Assembly: GCA_963573315.1 (NCBI GenBank)
Contig: OY752144.1
Span: 248,001 to 312,000 of the forward strand
Origin: Entomortierella parvispora
Taxonomy: Eukaryota; Mortierellomycota; Mortierellomycetes; Mortierellales; Mortierellaceae
Direction of reading: 5' to 3'
Length of the DNA: 64,000 nucleotides
The notes beneath the pieces are model-generated. The model saw only the letters and a list, made by a program, of their open reading frames with translations, had not been told where the DNA came from and made no database searches. Positions within the stretch are counted from its first letter, which is position 1, and each line of letters opens with the position of its first letter. The position numbers and the translations under genes were made by a program. Shown piece after piece: positions 11,575 through 22,417 of this stretch.

Positions 11575-12715
11575 GTCTTTTATTGAAGAAATGACACACC
11601 AACAAAACAGACTCAATATCCTGGGCTGGTGATTTGTTTACACCAATCCTCCATGTTGTCTCTGAGCCCGAGGTGGTCCACCAACCAGTCGGCCCTCTCA
11701 GCCATTCTACTACGGTTGACAAGGTAGGAGACACGCTGAGTATTCACAAGTATGTAAATTGGACCAACGCCTGTCCAAAACTCTTCATCTACGTCAAGTC
11801 CCAGACAGCTGCCGTCCATCTCATTCAAGAATTGGATAATGGATTTCGTTGGTAGCCCTTGTTCTACTGCGCCCATAAGAAATTTTGTCTGGAGGGCCTT
11901 GTCTGCAGGAAGGAATTCGAGAACCTCCTTGGGGAGTTTGTTGTTTCTGATCATCTCATCCGACTCACTTATGTTCAAGCGAGTCTCGCCACTCATGTTG
12001 CGTTCAAACCTGAGAAGAAGAATATCATGGAACTCATCCTGAAGGATTTTGTGGAAGAGAGTGGTGTCGGTACTTCCGACCGTGAAGCCAGACTTCGTTT
12101 GAGTGTACTTCAGGATAGAAGCCAAACCATCTTGTTGGTTACCGTAAACAGTGAAGAGTTTGCGGAACTCGGCGTTTGGATCTTCTGGCGAAGATCCGGA
12201 ATAAGAGCCAAGAGTAACAGACACCATCTGCTAGAAGAATGATCAATTGGGCTGTGTTAGTAGCTTGGTCAAGGGTCTGTTCGGGATGTCAGAGCAAAAG
12301 AAGGAGTCTTACTGTGGAGTGGTGAATAGTAAGGATTTGCTGGTCAAGTGGCGGTGTGATTTTTTTCCCCTTATTTATAACATACGAGCTAAATACCCTG
12401 ACAGTCTTGTTCATGCAAATACCAACGATTCTCATTCTAATGGACAATGGCAGAGAGCACAGTCAGTATCGGAGTCTGAAGGAAGGGCGGTATTCGATGC
12501 TTACGCTTCGATTGCTTACACTTCGATGCTTACGCTCCGCGACGAAAGTCATCTTTGCTGCACGCGTTTGAAGCGCTCCTGCTGTATCAGTTTCACTGAG
12601 GTAGAAGTTTGATACCCTGGCGATAAGTATGACCCCGGCCCTGGGGAAAGTGCTGTCGTCCTCCGTATTACCAGAGAAATAAATCTACACCTGTCGGCGC
12701 CCACGAAATTTTTTG
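11575..12715. repeat. Tandem segmental duplication, copy B
   Basis: This is the second copy of the 10070-11180 unit, in the same orientation. It differs by many substitutions, by short indels within the gene, and by a local expansion near 12495-12540 where a GATGCTTACGC-type unit occurs as imperfect repeats but is single in copy A. Confidence 0.85.
11613..12227 (-). CDS. Unknown-family protein, tandem paralog B (204 aa)
   Basis: This is the paralog of the protein at 10103-10723, also intronless, beginning MVSVTLGSYSGSSPEDPNAE and ending QITSPGY. By eye about three quarters of residues match copy A. The LPKEVLEFLPADKALQTKF core and the C-terminal MAERADWLVDHLGLRDNMED are kept. The segment that reads HWIVADHGFSAVQILSAKY in A reads FWTGVGPIYILVNTQRVSY here, so that stretch is almost wholly replaced. 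A two-residue deletion follows TKFLM. Promoter-side sequence is also duplicated, so both copies probably inherited the same regulation. No known domain was recognised, and function is not assigned. Confidence 0.7.
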   Translation of the reverse strand: MVSVTLGSYSGSSPEDPNAEFRKLFTVYGNQQDGLASILKYTQTKSGFTVGSTDTTLFHKILQDEFHDILLLRFERNMSGETRLNISESDEMIRNNKLPKEVLEFLPADKALQTKFLMGAVEQGLPTKSIIQFLNEMDGSCLGLDVDEEFWTGVGPIYILVNTQRVSYLVNRSRMAERADWLVDHLGLRDNMEDWCKQITSPGY

Positions 12716-13185
12716 CAACTGAGAAACAAAAAAAAATCCATGCAGAAAGTGGAGGCCAAAGCACTCTTGCACAAAGGGAAGGGTTCTGTTTCTAAGGAAG
12801 GACGGGCAAGTGCTGCACTCATTCAGTTAAGGCTGCCTCCTGAACTCTATGCTGTAGGTTGCCTTCTTTGATGAATCGACATGCTCCGACCCAAAAGTGT
12901 GTGGCATGTTTCTCACGCCTTTTTTCCCTACGGGATTGCCTCATCAACATCAACATCAAATTTAAACATTCTTCTCGGTGCTTCTGTCTACTTTGTCTCC
13001 ACCCTCACATATCTTCTCTCATGTCCGATATGTCGGGGCACGAAATCGACCAAAAGTTGTCGGGTAAATGACTTTTTAATATACAAGTGAAAGAGTAAGA
13101 TCAAGATGAAATGCCATGATGAGGATGGGGTAATGCGATATTAGACAAGCGAGTGAAACAGGACAGACGGGGGAGAGGGGTTCCT
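12716..13185. other. Intergenic, no supported gene
   Basis: This holds the right edge of the duplicated block and the 3' flank of IMP4. A short plus-strand frame ending MSGHEIDQKLSGK near 13021-13070 is open but has no partner exon. I see nothing else. Confidence 0.45.
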
Positions 13186-14523
13186 CTACAATTGAGTGCG
13201 CTTCTTGGCTGTGTTCTGGTATGGACGCAAGACCCATTCCGTGTCTGCATCGTTCAAGTCGACAGTTCCTGCCTTGATCTGGAAGACTATTCATTGGGGA
13301 GTTGAAAAAAGAAAGTCCTTGTCAGCATTGAGCTTTGTACCCATAGGTAGCCAGAATATTCCTCCTCCTCCCGAAATCAGTTTGTTCAACTTACGCTTCA
13401 TCTCAAAACGAGGCCCAACTTCAGCCAATTGTACATCCTTATGACTTGTCTTGATAAAAACATGGTGTCTGAAACTAATAAAGTCGTTGTCGTTCGAGAA
13501 GGTCATCACCCTCTTTGAATCCTCCTTGGGCACAGGGAACAGGTACTTCAAGATATCCGATGTCCTCTTGCCCAGCTTGCTCGAAAAGTTGTTAAAGATC
13601 AAATGGGGGAACGCCTCCGAGACAGTGCCGTGATCCTTGATATCATGTCGCAACACCACGTTATTCAATGTAAAGAACGCAGTAGGTCCATGAGGGAAGT
13701 GAGATACAATCATGCCGTCGGGTTCTCCACGATGCTCGTGCAAGATGATCAAATCCGTGACATCGTTGGCTTTGCAGGCATCGACAATCTCCTTCATGAC
13801 ATGTCCTCCACGGTTGATACGCTGAGAGTTGGGGAAGACAAGACGCATCTCCTTGGCAAACTGTTGCAAACGGCTGCTGGGGTCACGCGAAGTTGTTACG
13901 AGAACCTTGGGGTCGTAGACACCGGCACGTGCGTATTCATCGTCAATGTGGCTGGTGGGGTCTGATGGAAAAAATCAAATTGTCGAATTGGTCCGATTGG
14001 ATCGGGTTGGTTTGCATAGGAAATTTGAGCATGTTAGAAACACGACACAGAAGATAGAGGCAAGATTTGAGGCAAGATGTGGTTCATATTCTTGATTCTT
14101 ACCAGCCTGGGCCTCATCGTACTGCAAATCCTTTGTGAATTGTGCTCCCTCGTTTCTCAGCTCTGTGGGGACAGGCTTGCCAGCTACAGAGTAATAGAGA
14201 TGAAAGATAGACAGATCAGTGTCTGCGTTCTGGATTCATTGCTTGCTGCTCCTCTGTCAGGCCCAGAAGCCACATCCAGGTACAATGACCCCTGTCAATG
14301 ATCAACATACAGGCAATGGCATCCTTGACAGCTTGTTTCCTCTCAAAGATCTGTCTCTCCTTGCCCTCGAGGGACTTTTTGTAGAGGTATTCCCGACGGA
14401 GGCGAGTCTGTCTGCGGATCTACAAGATGGCAAACAAAACGAATCCGAGTCAGCGACAATGTTTCAAAGGGGAGCAATCCAAGGCTATTTCCAGGCATTT
14501 CGTGGCGAAAGAGTACACACCAT
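13186..14523 (-). CDS. IMP4: IMP4, U3 snoRNP / SSU processome protein (Brix domain)
   Basis: Imp4 forms the Mpp10-Imp3-Imp4 complex that joins U3 snoRNA to pre-18S rRNA in the nucleolus. Exons on the minus strand are 14523-14521, 14419-14311, 14183-14103, 13961-13395 and 13286-13186, giving 286 residues (human 291, yeast 290). The N terminus reads [20 protein letters not shown]. The Brix domain contains [50 protein letters not shown] [19 protein letters not shown] and [15 protein letters not shown]. The tail [17 protein letters not shown] is typical. The start codon forms an exon by itself, followed by an intron that begins GTGTGT. The exon carrying IRRQ lacks any other usable Met. Confidence 0.95.
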
Positions 14524-14742
14524 GGCGAATTAATGTAGTGTGGTGGATGAAGAGATGCAACGAATGAATGCATGCATCATTTGTGCCTTGTGAAAAAGAA
14601 AAAAGAAAAAAATAAACAAACGTGACTGCCCTTTCTAGCGCTTGGTACCCTTAAGGGACATTTTGCCTGTTTGCATGCATCAACTCGGTGGACTTTCATT
14701 CCCCTTACCTTCATCCATTGCCACTAACCATCAACACTTACC
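14524..14742. promoter_or_regulatory. Divergent promoter between IMP4 and TSR3
   Basis: 219 bp separate the start codons of two genes that both act on 18S rRNA. An A-rich tract (about 14592-14616) lies near the middle. A shared control element would make sense but no specific known motif was identified. Confidence 0.6.
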
Positions 14743-16251
14743 ATGGGAAAAAACGATAAACGAGGAGGCGCTGCTGGCGGAGGAGGAAGAGGACACGGTG
14801 GCGGACGAGGCAGAGGCCGTGGAGGTAGTAGGGGTGGCAGGGGTGGTGGAAAAGGGCACGTCAACCACCACAGAGATAGGTATGAATCAAAGGGTGGCTG
14901 ATCTATGTGGAGCTCACATAGTTCTGGTTAGACAACAATCGCTGACAACCGACTCAAATGTCCGCGATACTTAGAGATGCTGGCGCTGAGAGCGCTCTCG
15001 ATATGGACAGAGGAGATGCCAAGAGTGGTAAGGAATTTTATTGGCAACAAGACTAATTTCTGTCACTCTCGGAGCCGGTGTCCTCATGATAACCAATCGC
15101 TGTCTCCGCCTTTAATATTGAACTCGAGTAGAAAAGGTCAGGAGCAACATCCCTATGCCTTTGGGAATGTGGGATTTCGAGCATTGCGATCCCAAGCGTT
15201 GCTCCGGAAAGAAGTTGGTCCGCATGGGCATGGTTGAAACCCTCAAGATCAACCAGCGTTTCCGTGGCGTTTGCATGACGTGAGTTGAGAAATAGGCTGA
15301 ATTTTTGAACTCTACAAAGTGACGGTGAATTCATTGTGCTGACAAAGTATGGCCTCATCTCCTCTTTCGAAATCTAGCCCCAACGGCGAACAAGCAGTTT
15401 CACCCGCAGATCGCGAGGTTGTCAGAGAACATGGATTGGCTGTGGTTGATTGTTCATGGGCCAAACTGGGCGATGTCCCTTTCAAGAAGCTTCGTGCTGG
15501 ACACGACCGTCTCTGTAAGAAAATTCGACCATTCATCATTTTGAAGCCTTACCGTTTTTCAGAGATACGATGCAAAAGGAATCTAACCGATAATTTTCTA
15601 TTACAGTGCCTTACTTGATCGCCACCAACCCTGTCAACTACGGAAAGCCCTGGAAGCTGAATTGTGTCGAGGCTTTGGCTGCTTGCTTTTTTATTACAGG
15701 ATTCGATGAGTATGGTGATGAATTGCTCTCAAAATTCAAGTGGGGTCACGCCTTCCGCAAGGTGAACGCGTAAGTTTTGCTGAGTATTTACTTCCGGCTC
15801 ATTCGGTTCGTCAAACAGATCATATCATAGGTTACTGAACCACACCCTCTGGCTGTTCTTACATGATTTCATTAGTGAATTGCTTTCAATCTATTCAAAG
15901 TGCACAGACTCCTCATCAGTGATTGCAGCCCAGAACACATATCTCGCCATGATCGAGAAGGAGCACAATGACCGTCATGATAACAGCGACGATGACTTGA
16001 TGGTCCGCAATACCAATCACTCTCTTATGACCTTCAGTGATGATGATGGAAGCGACGAAGGCAGTGATGAGGAGGATAGTGACGAAGAGGATAGCGATGA
16101 GGAGGAGAGTGACGACGATTTGGTGCACAATCGCAACCACGATCATAGCGAGGAGGAAGAAGAAGAAGAGGAAGAAGAAGAAGAGGAGGAAAGTGACGAG
16201 GAAGACGATGATCATTCACTTTCAAAAGCCATGAAAAAGACTCACGTCTAG
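14743..16251 (+). CDS. TSR3: Tsr3, 18S rRNA aminocarboxypropyltransferase
   Basis: Tsr3 transfers the aminocarboxypropyl group of SAM to the hypermodified m1acp3-pseudouridine of 18S rRNA during late cytoplasmic 40S maturation. Exons are 14743-14879, 14975-15027, 15132-15279, 15378-15514, 15607-15769 and 15876-16251, giving 337 residues. The core runs from MWDFEHCDPKRCSGKKLVR (near residue 70) through SPADREVVREHGLAVVDCSW, LPYLIATNPVNYGKPWKLNC and VEALAACFFITGFDEY, all strong Tsr3 signatures. The first 45 residues form a Gly/Arg-rich RGG-type tail. The last 90 form a Ser-Asp-Glu block with an unbroken Glu run, then a short basic end. Both tails are low complexity and probably disordered. It is divergent from IMP4 and ends 35 bp from the convergent hydrolase gene. 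Confidence 0.95.
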
Positions 16252-16286
16252 ATTAATAAACATGATATATTAGAGAAAATCAGCCT

Positions 16287-17335
16287 CTATAGTGACAATC
16301 CATCGAAGGATCGTTGCTGACTTTGTTCCAAGTGATCCAGGTCGACCACCACCCGCTGGATGAACTCCACAACAACTTTACAAAATGTGATCTGTGAGAG
16401 CTGATCCGAGATGACATGATCGGCTTCTGGCAAAACAACGGCCCCCAGGCAAGTAGGACTGGCTTTGGTCATTTGGGCGTAGAGGTTGTCCTTGTTGACG
16501 TGACTTGGAATATACTCGTCCTGACCTGAATGAACCATAATTAGGGGCATCTTGACCTCCTTAAAAAGCGCGTGAAACCTCTCGAATGGGATATCTGAAC
16601 TAAACATGTCGTCGTCGCCTCTGGAGTTGATTTGTAAATACCTTGGTCGTCAGCAATTGAAGCAACCGTCAGTTAACTTTGACTTACCCTACAGCCGCTA
16701 ATGAGAAGAACCTGTTCGCAGTAATGGGTGCGACATCGACCTCTCTGACCATCAGCTCTTGGCCCTAGATGATATTTGAATGTGGCATCAGTGAGTCATA
16801 TCCCTTATCTGAACGTTTGTTCGTTGCCTATCCCTTTTACACATACTTTGCCATCGTTGATCATCCGCTGAGCTAGCCGCAAGTATTTGCCATAATTCTC
16901 GACCGAAGATGACAAGAATTCTCGGTCCGAAACTGCACCCTGCAAGACAATACCCTTGACAACAGACTGGTTCTTCCCGTAGGTCGCGTACTTGATGGCG
17001 TCCTGGCTGCCAGTGGAATGTCCAATGATGAAGATCCGAGTTTTGTTCCTCTGTTCCCTGAGATACGTAAGCAAGATATCTAGCTCCCAGACATCCTCCA
17101 TTAACGTCGCGGTTCCGTAGCCGGCATGGCTGCTGGACAACATCACCTGAATCAACGAAACCCCGAGTTCGTTGGCGAGAGCCTCGTTCAAGAGTGGCAG
17201 GTAAGGCACAGCGTTGTAGCCATCCATGAGCCCGCCAATAAACAGGACGGACGTGGACGAGTGCTGCGGACCGGACTCGAACATGGTCAGACGCGTCTGA
17301 GGGTTGTATGTCGAGAGGGTCCCTTGCAAGATCAT
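16287..17335 (-). CDS. DUF1749 / UPF0613 alpha/beta-hydrolase
   Basis: A 306-residue alpha/beta-hydrolase of the fungal-type DUF1749 family, whose substrate is not established. Exons are 17335-16847, 16764-16688 and 16641-16287. The nucleophile elbow is FIIGHSTGSQDAIKY (Ser near residue 120). The acid is likely Asp in VHSGQDEYIP and the base His in LPEADHVISDQL. The family's VLFIGGLMDGYNAVPYLPLL sits near the N terminus. There is no signal peptide or membrane span. The Met at 17335 (MILQGTLSTY) is favoured because an upstream in-frame Met at 17431 adds a Cys/Arg-rich stretch unlike the family. It is convergent with TSR3, leaving only 35 bp for two 3' ends. Confidence 0.88.
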
Positions 17336-17616
17336 GGCAGGCCGAGCTTTCGTGTTCCCTGGATGGAGTCGAGACTGATGAGAAAGATCTTTCAGCCGAT
17401 GCGATGCACAGCATGCACCAGCTGGGCGCAATCGCGTGACTGCTCAACTTTCTCGAGGTTCTGGCGCGTTTTCGCATTGCTGCATGGGGTAAGGCATGTG
17501 TGCTGCATTTCATTCCTCTTTTCCCTGCATCGCTCTTTGCTCTACGCTCAAAACACCTTCCATTCTTTTGTGCCTGCTCAACAGCCACCTTACACGCGTC
17601 AGTTGAACATCACGCC
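17336..17616. promoter_or_regulatory. Divergent promoter between the DUF1749 hydrolase and the HECT ligase
   Basis: 281 bp between opposing start codons. The ligase side is CT-rich leader (about 17500-17610). No TATA box is evident. Confidence 0.5.
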
Positions 17617-20600
17617 ATGTTCCCATCCCGTCCCGGTGGCCCTGACAAGAAGGCTGCTCTCCTTGCCCAGGCCAAGGCGGACCGTCTGGCCCGCAGCGGT
17701 CAAAAGGAACTCGACAAGAAAGCAGCCCTCCAAACCTCTGCTGCATTACGCATACAGGCCCTCTATCGGCGGTGGAGCAGCCGCCGTGGAACCAAAGACA
17801 AGCTTCGGGCTGATTGGGACACGCTGTCAAATACCATGCCCTCAACACCAGCAGAGAGTCTTCTTCGAAACCTGAAGCTTGCCTTCGTTCTAGTACGGTT
17901 TCACGATCCGCTATCACCTTCTGGAGACGACCAAAGACTTGCCACGTTGTGCAAGATGCTCCTTTCTAAAACAGTTGTTACAGCCACAGATTTCGGCACG
18001 GCGGCACCAGGAGGAAGTTCACCGACAAGCAATGATAATGTCCCAAAGGCAGCATCTCCAACAACTTCAGCATCTCTGACAATTTCACAATCGTCCCCGA
18101 GCCCAGGGTCAAAAGCCATGGTTCAAGCACCATTCCAGATGATTTTACTCCACTCTCGCCATGCCAACATTGCGGCCACCACTCTTCTACGACTGAATCA
18201 AGCCTGCATACGTGCGTTAACAGGAACTATCAAGGACCCTCATACTCCCAGCGTCTCTCCAACTACATCCAAGAGCACATCTTTATCACGCAAGTCAACA
18301 TCAAGTACAACGACTGTCCATGAAGAGCTTTATTTATCCGGACCAGAGATGCGGTTCGTAATGTCGTTCGTGGACATCAATACCTTTCGACTTCCGGATA
18401 ATGTCGGCCCTCCTATTAGAGCCTTGATGCAAAGTCGTGGAATAGATCTCATTTTAAAGATCCTCAACAGTGGCCAGTTTTACAAAGACATCAAGAAAGG
18501 ACTCAGGCTCCGAGTTGAGGCGCTAGTCCAGCTACAGGAGCGCGGCAAAAAGACATCCCTCACGCCAAATGAGACTGCAAAACAAAAGGCCTTGACTACA
18601 TGGATTACAGCCATATGGAGGTGCTGTCTACTCTTGCAATCTGTCGACAAGGAGCGAACAGAGAACGCGCCACAGTCCAAAGCTGTAAGGGACAATCTCA
18701 TCAACCTGTACAGTGACGATTCGACCACAGTGGGAATTGCATGTCATATCTTGACCGTGATGCTGTTCGCAGAGTGCCTGGACGATCTGTGTGTACAATT
18801 GGCATGGAAAAGCCGCGTTCTAGGCCAGACTTTGAATGCAATTTTGGACCCTCGGCATCAGTCGTATATACTGTCGACGATAAGTCTCAACGAAACATTG
18901 TTTCTACTTTGCAACTTGACAAAGCTGTACCGACTTCACTTGACCAAGGCGACTGAAACGGAACGCGCAGGGTTACGTCCTCGTCTGGTTGACACCGCAG
19001 TGCTGCTTTTACTCAACTGCCAAAAGTACGTTTCCAGTACACAAACGACAGAGTTTCGACAGTACCACCCAATCTTCTCATGGACCAATGTCCCGCAGCG
19101 GGACCAGCAAATCTCGGCAGCCCAAGTGAAGATTGTGTTCTCACAGCTAGAGTATCTATGGAGCAGAGAGTTTGCAATGTCGACTTTTTCTCCTATCCTG
19201 GACCTCAACTTGGCGCCAGCCGACAATGGAGCCATTGCTGTCGCGAGTCCCTTGACAAGAGAGCTCCACCATGATGCACCCGAAACAAGTTCGTCCACTG
19301 GGAATGGTCAATATAGCCATAGCCGTTCGACCACCGTCGCAAGAGATGGCGTGCTCATGTCGGATCCGCAGCGAACCTTGATGGCCATCGAGATCCAACA
19401 AGCATGCCTGTTCTACGTGACTCTGATGAGATCGTTTGACTCTCAAAAGACACGAATTCTGGTGACCCTGATGTATCTTCCTGGATTTTTAGTCAAACTA
19501 TGGAGATTTATGGCTACCTTGGGCCCAAGGGGGGAGATGCGTATCTACTTGGAGGCAGCTTATGGAAATGGAAGTAACAGCCTCAACAACGAACCACTTA
19601 TATCTATCCTGCAGATATTCTGTGAGTGCTGTGCTCGTTTCTTGATGTGAGTATTTGCCCACAAACTCTTGTACATTGGACCTGGATCATAGAATGAACA
19701 CCAATGCCTTTTTCTTCTACTTCTCGATCATGATAGCACGCTCGATGACGACGACATGTATGAACAGCAAAAACCGTGGTTACTCTCAGAGCTCGTTTTC
19801 ATGTCGGGGTTTTTGAATCAGTTTTGTCTATCAATTCTCAGCACTCAGGAAGACCCACCGTGTGAAATTGGAGCGGGAAATTCGCTTGCAACACCATCGA
19901 CGGTCCCAGTTCTAGCACCCCTCCCGCCGATATTTTACCATGCGCGACAGGTTTTACTTCAAATTTATGAACGCGATTGCAGGAGAACATTCTGTCCGCC
20001 CAACCATTGGCTCTTGCTTCATCCCACCAAAAGTGTTTTTTCGTCACCGCTCCAACTCCTCGCCTCACTCTCACTCTCAGGAAACAGTCGAGCCAAATCC
20101 AGCAATAATAACTCATCGTCGTCCTCTGGAACAGTCAAAAAAGGACTAGGTCTCCTCTCATTTTCAACTTCCTCGTCCTCGGCATCCTCTTCAAAATCGC
20201 CGCCTCAGTATGCAACACCCAAGGAGTTCATGCAAAAAGTTTTCCAGAAGGACAGGACTGCCCTTCAAATCTTGGAGACGATGCCCCATGTGATCCCATT
20301 CACGACCCGCCTGGAGATCTTTCGAGATTTCATCAAGGAGGACAAATTACAGCGCGGACAGAATTTGGCGCTTGTGCGACCAGATCTTCACCAATCTGTG
20401 ATGGTAAAAGTCCGACGTGGTTACGTTCTTGAAGACGGATATCAAGCCTTGAGTCAATTATCGGCGAATGGATGGAAAAACACGATCCGGGTCAAGTTCA
20501 CAAATGAGGTCGGGGCGGACGAGGCAGGTATTGACCAAGGTGGACCGTTCAAGGAGTTCATGGAGAGCTTTTTAGAGGCCGGATTCTCGCCCAATCTGAA

Positions 20601-22231
20601 CCTGTTTACGACCACGACGGCATCCATGAATTTACTTTACCCATCCCCTACAGCGTCGTACACACATCCGGGAACTTGGATCGAGCTCTTTCGGCTGTTT
20701 GGCAAGATGTTGGGAAAGTCCATGTATGAGGGCTTGCTGGTCGAAGTCAAATTTGCAGGCTTCTTTTTGAGCAAAATCTTGGGGCGGACAGTTTTCTTGG
20801 ACGAGATGAAATCGTTTGATGAGGAGGTGTATAGAAATCTGATGTTTTTGAAGAAGTACGAGGGTGACGTGGAGGATTTGGGCCTGACCTTCTCCCTGGA
20901 CGAAGAGATATTTGGAACTCATCGGACGGTGGAGTTTATGACAGGAGGCAAGGATGTGGAGGTGACCAAAGAAAACAGAATCAACTATATCTTCCAGGTC
21001 TCGGATTATCGATTGAATAAGCAGATTCAAGAACAATCGAGGGCGTTTATTGATGGGTAAGAGATGAACCGCCACACCTTCTGGGGTGCCAAATGAAGGA
21101 CAAAGATTGGTTGTGGAGGCTAACTCCCTTCTTGTTACGTGAATTAGATTCCGATCTATTATTCCATTGCCCTGGATCTCGATATTCTCTCCGCAGGAAC
21201 TCCATCGTGTGATGGCTGGAGAAGATGTCGACTTTGGTATGTACCCTGACTTTGGCTTTAGCCGAGGGCGTGTCACTGTTGCGTTCCAGTTTTAAGGGAT
21301 CTATTAACAGTATGCGGAATACGTTGGTTCTTATCATAGATGTCCAAGATTTGCGAGCGCACACAGAGTACCAGAATGGCTACTTTGATCAACATCCAGT
21401 CATCCGCAATTTGTGGGCGGCATTGAATGAGTTCAACTCGGAAGAGAAGCGTGCATTCCTGAAGTTTGTGACCAGTTGCTCCAAGGTAAACGCAGTGGAA
21501 TGAGAATGACCAGTTGCTTAGTATTGGAGTGCCTGCAGATTCTCACTTCATTTTTGTTTTATTTTTGCAACAGCCGCCTCTCGGTGGATTCAAACACCTC
21601 TATCCTCCATTTTCGATTCGATTGGTCATGAACCCTACAGTTTCTGATCTAAATCATGATGGATCCTCGGCTGCACCTCCCCGACAATTTGGCAGTGGAG
21701 CGCGGACTAGCCAAAACATGCCAGATCCAGGTACCTCTCATTTATCGTCCTCGCACCAACGTTCAGGAATAAATGGATCAGGAAATAGCAGCAGTGGTGG
21801 TGGTGGATTTGGATCCAGGTTCCGATCGGCGTTGTCTCCTAGTAATAGCGGATCTAACCTGAATGGATCGAATGGATCATCGTCCTCTACTCCGTCGGCG
21901 TTCGCACTGACTTCTGATCAGCATGGAACTCCGGCTCCAATGGGAGTTGTTAAATCATTTTTTGGAGGCGTGCTGGGAAAAGCAGGTGTTGGATCAGGAG
22001 AAGCTGCTGGCAAGAAGGCCAGATTGCCTACCAGGTAAGGAGGAAGAATGGCTTCTCAAGCCTCCTTTTGTTTTGTATTCCCTTTCCTCAGCTAACAAAA
22101 ACTTTTGCCTCTACCGTTGTAGTTCGACTTGTTTCAACTTGTTGAAGCTACCTCCGTTCAGTTCTAAATCCGTACTGAAGGAAAAGCTGCGGTATGCCAT
22201 CATGTCCAACACAGGGTTTGAGTTATCATAA
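17617..22231 (+). CDS. HUL5: HECT E3 ubiquitin ligase, Hul5/UBE3C type
   Basis: Hul5/UBE3C-type ligases extend ubiquitin chains at the proteasome and act on misfolded proteins. Exons are 17617-19646, 19737-21056, 21148-21236, 21340-21485, 21574-22034 and 22123-22231, giving 1384 residues. The N terminus [20 protein letters not shown] with an IQ-like motif ([12 protein letters not shown], near residue 50) is the UBE3B/C/Hul5 arrangement. [18 protein letters not shown] precedes the HECT domain. HECT motifs include [50 protein letters not shown] and [18 protein letters not shown]. The catalytic Cys is about residue 1352 in [16 protein letters not shown]. About 130 Ser/Gly-rich residues are inserted between the conserved [15 protein letters not shown] and RLPTSSTCF, where relatives have a short turn. 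Confidence 0.93.
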
Positions 22232-22417
22232 AGTGTCCCGTTCACCATCCTGAACGCAATTGGGCTTTTTTTTCTGTTTTCTTTTTGGGCGGCTAAACGT
22301 GCATCCGCGACTGCAAAAGGTTACACATGAGATAGACTAAGGGTTGTATTATTTTGCTAAAATATGGATAGAAAGACCCATTGGAATATAGTAGATACAT
22401 GCTATTCGATGCGTAGC

